DNA from: Bugulina stolonifera
Taxonomy: Eukaryota > Bryozoa > Gymnolaemata > Cheilostomatida > Bugulidae
Assembly: GCA_935421135.1 (NCBI GenBank)
Contig: OW285187.1
Span: forward strand, 35,280,818 to 35,344,817
Direction: 5' to 3'
DNA length: 64,000 nucleotides
A model generated the notes under the pieces. That model saw only the letters and a program-made list of their open reading frames with translations, was not told the origin of the DNA and ran no database searches. Both the position numbers and the translations under genes were made by a program. This document shows, piece after piece, positions 29,501 through 40,394 of the stretch. Position 1 is the first letter of the stretch; the number at the start of each line of letters is the position of its first letter.

Positions 29501-31523
29501 TCATGTACACAGAAATTATAGATACACAATGTATAAACATACTTTGAGCTTCATCACCATTATCCTGGAAGAACAGCTTGGACTGCTTAACTAGATGATC
29601 CATGAAAGAGACTGCTACCTCAAGCACTGCATTTGTTGATGTAGGCTAGAATATGGTGATAGTGTAGTAAATCATGTCATTATTATTAATATGTCACAGC
29701 TATGTGTACATGTATGTATACTAGCTGTAGTCTAGTAGTGTCTACATTTGTTTATATAAGCAGGCTATGGAGTCAATCCAATAGCCTGTAGTGACAGGGA
29801 GTTAAGTACAATTAGGTGGTTGTGGAGTTAGCTGGTCTATAACATAGGAAGTTATAGCCTACATACACAGACAGAATACACATGATCTGTGTGAACTACA
29901 TGTACACAGTGTAATATATACATGTATATGGTGATCTCAATGGTAGAGCCAGCAGATGCTAACAGATTGTGCAGAAGTGAGTAATTGGCTGATTAACTAC
30001 GCAGACCACCTACACCAATGGATAACCTGCAATGTGCTGGTTTCAGAGAGTATAAGCTATGATCAGACTTTCTCGCTGACAAATCATTCCATCTGAATAT
30101 TCACTTGATGTGTTTAGAATGTCCACTCTTAAGTGTGTTTTTATGAAGGATTTTGTGTTTGCTTTTAACTAAATGTAGGTCTCTATTTCTTGGAAGTAGG
30201 TACATTCATATCTACTGGTAGTACTCTTTAAACACGTAGCTACACACCCTCTTTAAGCACGTAACTACACACACTTTTTAAACACGTAACTACACACACT
30301 TTTTAAACACGTAACTACACACCCTCTTTAAGCACGTAACTACACACCCTCTTTAAGCACGTAACTACACACACTTTTTAAACACGCAACTACACACCCT
30401 CTTTAAGCACGTAGCTACACACACTTTTTAAACACGTAGCCTCATACCCTCTTTGAACAAGGCTGGTAGTCTTCTGGAATCATTTCTTTAAGTTGAGCGA
30501 TGTGTAACTTGATCCTATCTTTTCTTTTGCGTTCCAAGCTGTTTCTTTGGGCCCTGTTAATCTTACTAGAAAAACATAAATGCTGGTCAGTTAATATTGT
30601 ATTCAATGAACAGCTACAGAATTGGCCTTCCTGAGATCATGTATTCCTACATCAAGTACTGAGATACACAAAGCTCCACACAATGTAAACAACACAGCTT
30701 ACATTTTATAGCATACTATGATAGGATATATTACTACAATTATAGCATACACTATGATATGGTATAATACTACAATTATAGCATACACTATGATATGGTA
30801 TAATACTACAATTATAGCATACAGCATGACACGATATATTACTACAATTATAGCGTTAGCTCATATTAGTTTGTACTCACTTAACACTACGGATAGCTAT
30901 GTCAATATTTTCTTTTGGTTGAATTTGATTATCTTCTCCATCTAGATAATAGAATAATATAAAACAGTCTGTTAGAAAATAGAAATGATGGACTCACTAA
31001 CACTGATAGGTGTCTTTGCCTAAGAAACTTCCAAATGGACATCTATTCCTACTGCAGTCTAATTAGAGTAATATCTTACCGAAAATGATGTTGGTTAATG
31101 GTCTAGTTGATGGTCCACATGCCGCACTGAACCAAGTCTTTCTACTAGAATGAACTGATCATTCACACTTGGCCGATTCCGGTAAAAACACGGCCGTTTA
31201 GGAACCGTTCATGTGCCAGCGTGGCACAGCTGCGACAGTAGGACGATTCCATGTTCATCATAGCAAAATGGTCCAGTGTGGATATGGCCTAGTGTGGATA
31301 TGGCCCCGTGTGGATATGGCCCAATGTGAATATGGCCCAATGTGAATATGGCCCAGTGTGGATAGACCTTTAGAAACCTGAGGGTCAGATTCCAATCTTT
31401 CAAACAATTAGTGGACCAGTTCAATTGAACAATGTAAATAATTGTAAACTCTTTTCTACATAATATATATAGTTATATACCTGTGTCATTACCAAACACA
31501 CCATAACCCTCTGTGTAGTCCAT
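23536..31523 (-). CDS. USF3: USF3-like bHLH transcription factor, 12 coding exons, 1512 aa
   Basis: Exons in transcript order: 31523-31481, 30941-30881, 30565-30448, 29645-29543, 29319-29236, 29107-28937, 28770-28513, 28363-28172, 28034-27548, 27197-27055, 26538-26365, 26240-23536. They sum to 4539 nt with all phases compatible. A basic helix-loop-helix lies near residues 35-90: basic part RAQRNSLERKRKDRIK, helix 1 LHIAQLKEMIP, helix 2 STNAVLEVAVSFMDHLVKQ, then coiled AEISRLKQELRLVSEERD. The rest is Ser/Thr/Pro/Gln-rich with a KKKKRGSRKSKKK block and a very large last exon coding about 900 residues. SFSAESLLNMASSEKPS and KKNPQKK resemble segments I recall in vertebrate USF3 (KIAA2018), whose general plan is the same. 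DNA binding is inferred from the bHLH; the USF3 name is probable, the bHLH call is firm. Confidence 0.72.
26547..26947. repeat. Minisatellite, about 37-bp unit, about 10 copies
   Basis: Units containing TACATAGCATATGTTACATA and GATAGTAGACTATTTAG begin about 8 bp outside the acceptor of the USF3-like exon that starts at 26538 (minus strand). Unit length varies slightly between copies. Confidence 0.9.
28774..28900. repeat. Short minisatellite, about 21-bp unit, 5-6 copies
   Basis: Units AACACGGTATAGGTAGAATA, degenerate, in a USF3-like intron directly beside the acceptor of the exon starting at 28770 (minus strand). Confidence 0.8.
29331..29415. repeat. Short minisatellite, about 21-bp unit, 4 copies
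   Basis: Units ACATGTATAACAGCAATACA in the intron just upstream (minus-strand sense) of the coiled-coil exon 29319-29236. Confidence 0.8.
30222..30455. repeat. Minisatellite, 25-bp unit, about 9 copies, at the bHLH exon donor
   Basis: Plus-strand units alternate between CTTTAAGCACGTAACTACAC plus ACCCT and a TTTTTAAACACGTAACTACAC form. On the minus strand one form reads TTAAAGAGGGTGTGTAG, which copies the end of the bHLH exon and its donor (TCAAAGAGG then GTATGAG at 30448). Confidence 0.9.
31160..31366. repeat. Inverted-repeat element with 17-bp tandem copies
   Basis: TTCACACTTGGCC near 31161 is matched in inverse by GGCCCAGTGTGGA ending near 31364, and the inside contains five to six tandem copies of GTGTGGATATGGCCCA. 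The element is CpG-rich against AT-rich surroundings. It looks like a MITE whose inner end has been tandemly amplified, inside USF3-like intron 1. Confidence 0.5.
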
Positions 31524-31530
31524 ATTAGCT

Positions 31531-33739
31531 CTGTGTAAACACAATATCAGCGGCCACCAGTCAACTTAGCATTTTGCTTCCCCACAGAAGAACTCTGGTC
31601 TAAAATTAGAAAAATCCATTATAAAAAGTTCGGTGTTTCTACTGAAGAACATAGCCCAGTTCTACCATATCCAGCTTGTGTTTTTGATCCATGTCAGTAA
31701 GGTTTCCGTTGCTAGCCAAGCAAATTGGCTTGTGTGACCCGATTGGTCATTCACAATTGTTCTGAGAATTGCATAGGCCAATAATGTATATTATAATTAA
31801 AGCATGTAGGCTATGCATACATAAAAAAAGGCGTTATCCAACTGAGCGTAAGATATTTGTAAGTCTGTAAAATCTGTGTGAAACATTAGCACACATTTTA
31901 TTTGCCTTCTTTGAACACTTTGCGTGTTCTATAGGCCTACCTTCAGAAGTATTCAAAGATGTTCTGAACTTGCAGAAATTTATTTGTTGGTAGCTCTCGA
32001 AACTGTTTATAATCAGATAGAAATTTGTTAACATACAGAATTAACTGGATAAAAAACCTCACAATGACATTTAAATTAGGCTATTATTATAGTCTAATTT
32101 ATTGCAAAGGGGTAAAAAGGTGGGGAGGCAAATCATTGTTATATACCTAGTTATAATATATTGCAAAAGAGAGTAAAAGGAAAGAGGGATCACTCCAACC
32201 AAAAACTGTCCCTTCGCCGCCTCTCAAACCCGTCCAGATTAAATAAGGAGTTGTGCCTCCTCGTGTACAAATCCACTATGGCTATTGGCGTTCCGCAGAC
32301 CAATAAGAAGCGCTTCTTTACAACGGCGTCGTATAAACCCCCTATTTATATTAACGAGATGCTAATAAAGAATCGTAAATACAACAATCGTTAAATTGCG
32401 ATTTAAGTCGAACAGCTATCCAAAATACCAGTACGCAGATGGCGGGAAAGTAAATCGCGGAATGTCGGGACTGCCAAATTGGGCGTATTTGATGGGACAG
32501 GGTATTATCATTGAGTGAATCTTCTTTCCTTTTACCCTCTTTGATATCGCGATGGGACTTCCGGCGTGTGATGTTCACACCGAGACTTCCAACAGTTTTA
32601 TGTAAAGATTAGGCCTACATGAGCTTTTTATAAATATTAAAATTCACACAGAGCTATTTTTATCATAATTTTCATTTTGTTGAATATTATTATATTTATT
32701 CATTTTCATTTAAATATTTTTTATAATAAACCTAGCTCTAACTGAGCTTTACTTACAGTTGCTATGCACACGACACTAGCCCTTGGGTTAGATTTCACTA
32801 GTCATTTTAATTTATACAATGTAAACAATGACTAGACTAGCTCACCAGACAAGATTTACACTAACTAAACTAAGATAGATTGAAATTTCGGAGATTGATT
32901 ATTTATTATAGAAGAATGGAATCGAATGATTTGATTATTATCTTATGATGATAATTTAATTTATGATATGATTAATTAAATTTAATGATTATGATAAAAA
33001 CAAAAAAAGTAAAATCAAAATGCGATCACTTATCTCAGAATTTACCTCAGATGAGGTAGGAATCCGCCAGCAATTTCATTTAAATCTATAAGGGAGCCTC
33101 TAGCTCTAACTATTTTTGGACTAGGTTCAGCGATTTTAATTTTACAGTATTAGTATTAGTACTATATCACTGTTTAGGATCTTATTACAATTCCGGCAAT
33201 TATTTCATTTTGAAAAAATGTGGTAAAACAAGCAAACCATTCTAAAAAAAAATTATATCACCTGTGCTTATCTCACCCCATAAAATGAATTAAAATAAAT
33301 TACTATTATTATTATATTATTAGAAATAAAATCTATTATTAGTGATTTGTTTAGGAGTTTGGAACAGAAAATGTGTAACGCACGTTGCGCGATTGCATGA
33401 ATACTCGCGTTACAGGTGCGTCTGCTGAGGCAAGACACCCAGCTTTCGATGTTGGGCAAAAATACACTGCAACTATGTAAAATCTAGCGATTTCAATTAT
33501 TTATCAAAACTATCACTTCCGTTCCGTTGTGGCAAAGCAAACTTTTTGCCTATTTATTTACAAATAATGTAGTTGACATCCCTTCCCTTTGTAATGATTA
33601 TAGTAAATAATGAGAGCATGATAGCGCACAGTGTAATACTGAATTGAATTAATTCATATTGCTATTTATTTAGCGTGTATATGCAATTTCCGAATATTAT
33701 TATGACTATTAGCCTAGTAAAGTATTAAGCGTATTCAAT
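31531..33739. other. Intergenic region 5' of USF3-like gene, with probable promoter
   Basis: About 32400-32600 is CpG-richer than anywhere nearby and has an ETS-type site (ACTTCCGG near 32560) and GATGGCGGGA near 32438, both typical of animal housekeeping promoters. The acceptor before the USF3-like start ATG (31530) means a non-coding first exon lies here. From 32600 to 33740 the DNA is strongly AT-rich without a supported gene. GTAACGC (33375) and GCGTTAC (33407) form a small hairpin. Confidence 0.4.
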
Positions 33740-34071
33740 ATAACTAAATTAGACAAGTTATTAACCGTAACTATACTATTTAATTTTGTAACTCATATAA
33801 TTACAATATAACTAATAATATCATATTTATTATCATTTTTTTATTATTATATAACTATTACTATATAACAATATTTAATTACTTTATTTATTATTTATAA
33901 TAAAATATAAAATAATTAAATATAGTTATAGTAAGTTATAATAAAATGATAATAGTAATTAATTATTAATAGGTACTAAATATGATATTATTAGTTATAT
34001 TCATATTGTAATTATATTACATGAGTTATAAAATTAAATAGTGTAGTAAATAACTTGTCTAATTTAGTTAT
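33740..34071. mobile_element. Foldback / MITE element, about 332 bp, near-complete palindrome
   Basis: The two ends match as a 23-bp perfect inverted repeat (core CTAAATTAGACAAGTTATT at the left, AATAACTTGTCTAATTTAG at the right), and similarity in inverse orientation continues inward (for example ACTCATATAATTACAATATA against TATTGTAATTATATTACATG-type sequence). The inside is almost pure A+T. It directly abuts the truncated reverse transcriptase. Confidence 0.75.
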
Positions 34072-34076
34072 AATTG

Positions 34077-34874
34077 CCAAACACAGTAACTTGTAATGTC
34101 AGTCTCTACGCGGACGATACACTCCTATACCAAGAAGTGAACAATGATCAGGAATCCATGGAGTTTCAGAAAAACATTGATGCTGTACAAGAATGGTCCC
34201 AAAGATGGAAAATGCCTTTTAATGCATCCAAATGCCATGCGATGGCTTTCAATGTCGGTGCGCAACTACCAGCATACAGACTAGGTACTACTGTGATTCC
34301 TTGGACTGATAAAACTCGTTATCTTGGGATAACCCTACAACAGGATTTGAAGTTTGATCAACACATCGCTCAAAAAACAGTCAAAGCAAGCAGAATACTG
34401 GGAGCTATCAAACATACTCTACACTGTGCACCGACCAAAAGTCGATTACTTGCATACACTAGTTTGTGTAGACCAATCCTGGAGTATGCAGACACCGTGT
34501 GGGATCCAACAAGTAAGCAGACCATTGAATACATAGAAAGGATTCAGTGTAAAGCAGTTCGCTTCATCAGTAATCTAAAGGGACGTGAAAGTGTCACTGC
34601 AGCCAAAAATCTTCTTGGACTAGTACCCCTCGAGTGTAGGAGACGAAATCATCGAATGACTTTACTTCACAAAATTCTCCAAGATGAAGAGAGCCACAAT
34701 ACACTATCCTCCAGTTACAATGAAATTGTTGAAAGCCGCTCGCAAACAACCATGACAACCAGAGCTGCAGCCAGAGGCGAACTAACATCAATTTCTGCCA
34801 CAACCAATGTATACCATAATAGTTTTCTCCCTCGAACAATCCGAGATATAAGAATTGGCTATCCCGAATAAAAG
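34077..34874 (+). pseudogene. 5'-truncated non-LTR (LINE) reverse transcriptase fragment
   Basis: An intact frame of about 265 codons encodes the C-terminal half of a LINE polymerase: catalytic SLYADDT, then NASKCHAMAF (palm motif D region), RYLGITLQQDLKFDQHI (motif E and thumb) and a thumb/C-terminal part with LLAYTSLCRPILEYADTVWDP, as in CR1/L2/Jockey-type elements. The fingers, the first palm motifs and any endonuclease or ORF1 are missing. The fragment begins exactly at the edge of the foldback element and has no start codon of its own, so it is a dead 5'-truncated copy. The frame lacks stops, so the loss may be fairly recent. Confidence 0.85.
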
Positions 34875-35375
34875 TAAATCAGCGATACGCTGTATTATTG
34901 ACCTTTTCACTGTAGCACACTGTTAGTAATGAGGCATTCAACTTGCACAATTTGTGATAATAGAATGTTCTATCAACGACGAGTGAGTAACGAGTGAGTA
35001 ACTGTGTCTGAATTAGGCTGTTATTCTTCTGTGCTATGAACATTCATTTGTATTATATGGACTAGTATCAGTATGTATAACAGAATCACCATTTTGGTCA
35101 AGCCACCAATAGGCATAGTATGTCATGATTGTACTGCTCTGCAAGAATGGATTAGTAAACAGAAGTTTGATAAATGAGACATATAATTATGGTCTACTAA
35201 TTATCGCAACTTGGTTTTAAACTGCAATCATTATCCTCTCTTTGACTTGCGATATGGAAAAGTATGAGTTCTCACAGCCTATGAAGATTACTTGTACACT
35301 GTGTCTCGATTTTTACTTGTCTACTATGCTTATAGAGCCTGCATCGTTGTAGGTAGTCTCACGCGTGTGGGCAAT
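34875..35375. other. Intergenic region 5' of the transporter
   Basis: No coding frame or clear promoter motif. Contains a short direct duplication GAGTGAGTAAC near 34980. A possible acceptor (TTATAG ending 35333) could open the first coding exon of the transporter. Confidence 0.3.
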
Positions 35376-38300
35376 ATGGGTGAAATGTTCAACAAGAAGG
35401 CACTGATATATTCGGCCACAACATTGGGAGCTAGACTAATCTCTACAGTGTTTAACTTTTACTATGTAAAGATATTCCTTGACAAGTATAATATGAGTCA
35501 AACATGGTTTCAATCTTCCCAATTTATATTTGCGATCTGGAATGCTGTAAACGATCCGTGGTTTGGCTATTTGCAGGACACTGCTAAGGATGGTTGGATA
35601 TCAGTGAGACGTAAATGCATTCTATATGGGGCAGTTCCTTGGGCTATATCTTTCCTCATTCCGTGGTTCCCATGGGCAGACTATACTGGGGGCAGTCATG
35701 GCTTCATATGCTTTATTCAAGGGTTATCCGCTCTTTGCTTGTTTGATACATTCTTCACATTCTGCTTGTTAGCTCACTGTGCTCTCATGACAGAGTATGG
35801 TGAGAGTGAAAATGAGCGGTTGTTAATGGTGAAGTACATGGGGATGGCTGGTATAATAGGCACTAGCTCCATATTCGTGACGGATTACTTCTCCGACGGT
35901 CTCGCCAATTATCATGTCTTTCAGTTCATCTGCGTAATACTCGGTATTCTTTCTCTTGGCGCTTTTTATGTAACTGGGAAATATGCTGATACACACTATG
36001 ACTCCTCTGACAGTAAAGCATTCGCCACAGGATCCTACTGGACCCTTACTAAGGATATATTTAGGAATAAGAACTTCCTGTGTTTTGTTGTCATGAATTT
36101 TATGCAAGAGCTTCATATTACCTACATCATGAGCTTTGCTAAGATATTCACTGAGCAGCTTATTCCAGCTGAAGACTTATCAACTGGGGCTAGGAGTGTC
36201 TTACTTGGAGCTCTTATGGTTATCACTCAGGTGAGACGGCTTATACTGTAGTTACACTCCCTGTTGCTATAGAGATTCAACGTGATATTATCCATGATAC
36301 TTGTCCACGCACTTTATTACAGTGTTGTACTTTTAGATTGCTGTTGTAGCAGTTTCACCATTTGTACACAAATTCAGTTTATACAAGATGGAGATGGCTA
36401 CATTCTATATAAAGATAGTGCTGGGATTAGTCATGTATTTCTCTGGAGCCGGTCAAACTATCTGGTATATGCTCTTCCTCATAGTGGATTTGTAAGTACC
36501 AGGTTTATGCATTTACATGATGTTGGACCATAATGTATTGCACATCTACGATGTGCATATTTACTGCCAATACAATCATGCACAACTATCGCCAAGGTCC
36601 TCATCCTAATGCTGACTTTGAGGATGTTCAATGTTGTTATTGATGTGTATTGTGATCCCAGTAGGTTAATATATTATCATTATCCTCTATTTCTCTGAGT
36701 CATTGGAACTCTTGGTGGTTGATTTTGTAGGAAGGGTAACTCCTACTTGTTTGATACACAATTTACACTGTAGATACATTTGCATTTCCACCATATTCAG
36801 CCCTAGTAGAGAAAATACATGTGAGAAGGATAATCAATCACTGTAAGCAATTGAATGTCATGCATTCACATGCAAATTTAAGTGGAATTAACCCAATTAT
36901 GTTGTCAAATGATGCATGTATAGCTGTTTGTATCATACATGTACAGTGGAACTGGTACATAAAATTGGCATGTTGGCATGAAATATTCTGCCAGATACAT
37001 GTTTTAAAGGTGATCTTGTTTTTTTTTATATTTGATTTATTTTCCCCAGTAGGGGAGGTGGGCCGTGCTTGGAGGTACTGCAATACCAAGACAACCCGTG
37101 GCAGAGCCGAAGCAAGCTTCTGCGCTCCACCCAGTTCCAAAAATCAGATTAATATCATAGTGACACAATGTGCCACGAATCAGATATTAAACTGATTAGA
37201 ACAGATACTACACTTTGATCTTAGCCAATAGGCCGAGAAGCGATGCCTAAGCAATGAACCACCAAAACGCCCAGTTCAACTAAAGTGATAACTGTATAGG
37301 TGTTGATAGAGGTAGACACCTATCTCAAGTCCAAATTTATACATGTAAACCAATTATTGAGCTATAACCTCCATGCCCAATACATACAACAGTAAACATA
37401 ATTAAACTCTCATACATAGACATACTTGGTGTTTAATAATGCAACACTTGTCTAGAAATACCTGTTTCTTAAGGATGTGCATAATTAAGCGGGAAAACTT
37501 AAACGTGACTATAAAGAGAGTGATCTGTCATTTTCAACGGCTATCAGTTCTACTGAATACAATGTACCTCAACAATAAGGATTGTCAAGTACTATAATTA
37601 CATTGTATAGTCTATAGTGAAACTTGAGACTGAATGCAACCAACAACCTAGTGGTGGCAATAACATAGTGCACTAAATACACTTCACGCAACAATAATAA
37701 AGCATATATTTAATACCATGAGCTCGGCTTTGGTTTCAAGCACTGCAAAGTGCACTTCTATTGTAGCTACATGGCATATAATTACTAGACATGTACTACC
37801 ATAATATACTGGTAGATGTTAGGATATGGCTACTACAGGATATACAACATGTTAACACAGACAGTACGGTATAGGTAGTTACCCTGAGCGCTTACCATCT
37901 AGACCCTGTTTAACATCAAACACAACCTGTCCTTTCATACCATTGACTCCGGAAGTAACTGTAGCATCAGAGTTCAATTTGTCAACAATCTGCTGCAAGA
38001 TTCTCTCTAGACCCCCATTCTTCAGTCTCTATAACAATTACATTAGTAGAACACAGCTGACCAACCACATCAGCCACAATGAGGTCAATAATGAGGTCGA
38101 ATAATACTCCCGCCATACTTGCCAAGTGACCACATATTTTGAGCAGAAGAGTCCAGATTTTTTGCTCTCGCTCCTTGGCAAGTATATATTATATAGTTTT
38201 ATATTTGTTTTTATGTAACAAATTTATTGATACTTTATGTGTTTATTCGGTTTAGCACTCTCTCAGATGGCGCCTTCTCCTTCTTCATTATCAATTTGTC

Positions 38301-39054
38301 AGATATTGCGGATGAAGACATGGCCATAAATGGACGCAAGTATGTCTACAATATATTCAACATTTTACAGTGTATGCTTTCTCAAAATCTATGGAACCAC
38401 AATTATCACTTTTGACTTACTTTGGGAGTCCAAATAATGTGTAACCACTTACTGTACTTGGACCTTTTTCACACCCGTACTTTGAGGTCAACAGAATCTC
38501 TTTGTGCTTGAAGATGGGCATGTAGTTTCATGACGAAAAGTAGTTTTAGATGCATTTTGTTTGCTTCCTAATATTCCGGTGACTATCTACATGTATTTTC
38601 TTCTGACAATGATATCTGGATCGTTAGGTAAATATTAGTAAACAAACAAGGTGTGCCTAAAACTGATTTTTATCGTCTCTTTGCTCATCATTGTAATGAG
38701 ACAGCGCTTGTTATTGGATACTGAATAGGTAATACACACATGTATGTATATTGCAGGAAACCAATAGCCAGTATGGTGTATGGTTCGAATGCAGTAGTGG
38801 TGAAGCCAGCTCTATCCCTCGCACCAATGGTTGTCGCTGGACTAATCAACAGATACGGGTACGATGCCGTGAAGGCTGGCACTGCGACTGCTGCCCAAAC
38901 TCTGGCGTTGAAGAATACGATATTCCGATTCTCCTGTTTTGCCCCAGTAGTCATTGGTGTGATACAGGTTCTAGTGTGGAGGCACTACAAACTAAGAGGA
39001 GGAAGCAGCAATGCTAACACTAAACCAGTCACACCAGATCTCTCAACTGTTTAA
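35376..39054 (+). CDS. MFSD13A: TMEM180/MFSD13A-like MFS transporter, 4 exons, 463 aa
   Basis: Exons 35376-36230, 36337-36491, 38256-38339, 38757-39054 sum to 1392 nt in phase. The protein has about 11-12 hydrophobic segments typical of the major facilitator superfamily (GPH/melibiose-like branch). Family marks are NAVNDPWFGYLQD after the second helix, equivalent to the LWNSLNDPLFGWLSD of TMEM180, and DEDMAINGRK in the region before helix 10, equivalent to DLVDEDLVLNHRK. Substrate is unknown for this family. I take ATG 35376 (MGEMFNKK) as start; the same frame is open to 35292, so a longer N-terminus is possible. Intron 2 contains a U2 snRNA gene in antisense. AATAAA at 39425 is the likely poly(A) signal. 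Confidence 0.9.
37057..37244 (-). ncRNA. RNU2: U2 spliceosomal snRNA, about 188 nt
   Basis: U2 snRNA base-pairs with the intron branch site in the spliceosome. Reading the minus strand from 37244: 5' end ATCGCTTCTCGGCC, stem-loop I, GATCAAAGTGTAGTATCTG with the branch-site pairing element GTAGTA at nt 34-39, then TAATCAGTTTAATATCTGAT, the Sm site GATTTTTGG, and stem-loop IV TTGGTATTGCAGTACCTCC near the 3' end. Length matches vertebrate U2. Differences from human are one extra A before the GTAGTA block and TATTGG for TTTTGG in stem I. It lies antisense in intron 2 of the transporter. An AGGTGT/ACACCT hairpin sits 54-77 bp upstream, where a PSE would be expected. All functional elements look intact, so a working gene is likely. 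Confidence 0.93.
37896..38028 (-). pseudogene. Orphan antisense coding exon, family unknown
   Basis: Between a TTATAG acceptor and a GTAAGC donor on the minus strand, 44 codons are open in one frame and read like coding sequence: LKNGGLERILQQIVDKLNS, then VTSGVNGMKGQVVFDVKQG. The other two frames have stops. No matching upstream or downstream exon was found in this intron. It could be a captured exon, part of an antisense gene with very long introns, or a retro-fragment. A faint likeness to SCP2-type folds is not enough for a name. Confidence 0.35.
38115..38185. mobile_element. Short inverted-repeat element, 71 bp
   Basis: Perfect 12-bp ends ATACTTGCCAAG and CTTGGCAAGTAT in transporter intron 2. 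The core CTTGCCAAG recurs as the terminal repeat of another small element at 57019-57119, so these may be one MITE family. Confidence 0.45.
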
Positions 39055-40394
39055 ATCGGCAAGAATCTCCGTCACTGTAATGAGTACCCATTAATTTATT
39101 TATAAATTTTTATCCCAAGTATGGTTAAGAAAATTCAGATTTAACTGAGAATTTCCCCATATTCTAGATGCATGAAATCTTGATGAGTGGTATGATGCTG
39201 ATGCACAAGCATTCCAACAAGTGTTAATTCCAACCTTGTATGATTCCACTTACCTTGTAATAGCAAAACACTTACATTACATATCGCTATAATGCATTTC
39301 TTACTTCCTTGAATATTTATTAACAAGTGGCCTATATTGCTTTCTGGTTTTGAGGTACAGGTTTTGAGGTACAGATAGCGTACAGTTGTATAATTTTAAT
39401 ACATGTTTGTATTACGAGTGAAGTAATAAAGTATAGTTATAACATTGATAGTAAGTGGTGTATTGTAGTGATAGTTACAAAATAGGTACAAAATATAGTG
39501 CAGTTATACAATAGTTATAGTAATACAGTACTTCATTATTGTATATACACTGTATATATACCTTGATAAGATCAGTAAGTATGGCTTAGCATAAGATTAT
39601 CAGTTATAGATCTGTGTTGGAGATTTGGCTACTGAAGATTCTAACAATTCAATACTAACATTCCTATCTATGGACTACTTGCACCCTACTCAGCAGTAAA
39701 ATGGGTACGGCACTTCATATATGATATATCTATTGAAGTGTATATATAATATAATAGTATACTTGCCTATTCTACTAAGCACTGTCTTTAGTACATTATA
39801 TAAAGAATAACATATTACAGTTTTTCAGATAATACAATGTTTACATGATAATATATAAGTAGTAACAGTCCTGTTTGATATTGTAATATAAACCTACAAT
39901 ATATAGGATACCGGGTGTTGTAATAAATTATATAGAAGAAAAAGAAAAAACTGTAATAACAATGAATGCACTACACTCAAAGGTGTTTTGTATATACATT
40001 TACATGCAATAGTTTACGACTACACTGTTATAGATAGTCTATATATTGGAAGTTGTCTTTCCCCATTCTCTAAGGGAGAGGACAACTACTCATTATAATA
40101 AGTAGCTTCTGAGTTGCCCTGCTGAATAACATTTACATACTGTAATATAATGTATAGCATGTAGTCTAGCAAAACAAATTTCTAACCATCAGATATTAGA
40201 AGCCAGTATTAAGACCAGCTAGTAGCAGCTAGTTAGCTAATACATAATATTTCATATGAGTAAATAAATCATGCGCGGTACAGTATATCATAATAGCACC
40301 TAGACCTTACATAACATAGTGTAGTTATTATTAGATAATTATTTGTTTGCTGTGCTTTTAGCACGTAGTAAGGTAGATTATGTCTATAGAAACA
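39055..40394. other. Convergent intergenic region
   Basis: Holds the 3' UTRs of the transporter (+, AATAAA at 39425-39430) and of protein 4.1 (-). Otherwise AT-rich, with no coding frame. A 15-bp direct duplication GTTTTGAGGTACAG lies at 39344-39372. Confidence 0.4.

Noticed and set aside
32161..32394. 77-codon basic open frame upstream of the USF3-like gene
   Set aside because: Lies in the CpG-richer promoter area, where fewer stops are expected; no domain is recognisable.
38028..38130. A start exon (MAGVLFDLIIDLIVADV) for the orphan antisense exon
   Set aside because: It would need an intron of about 37 nt, too short for normal splicing, and overlaps the inverted-repeat element.
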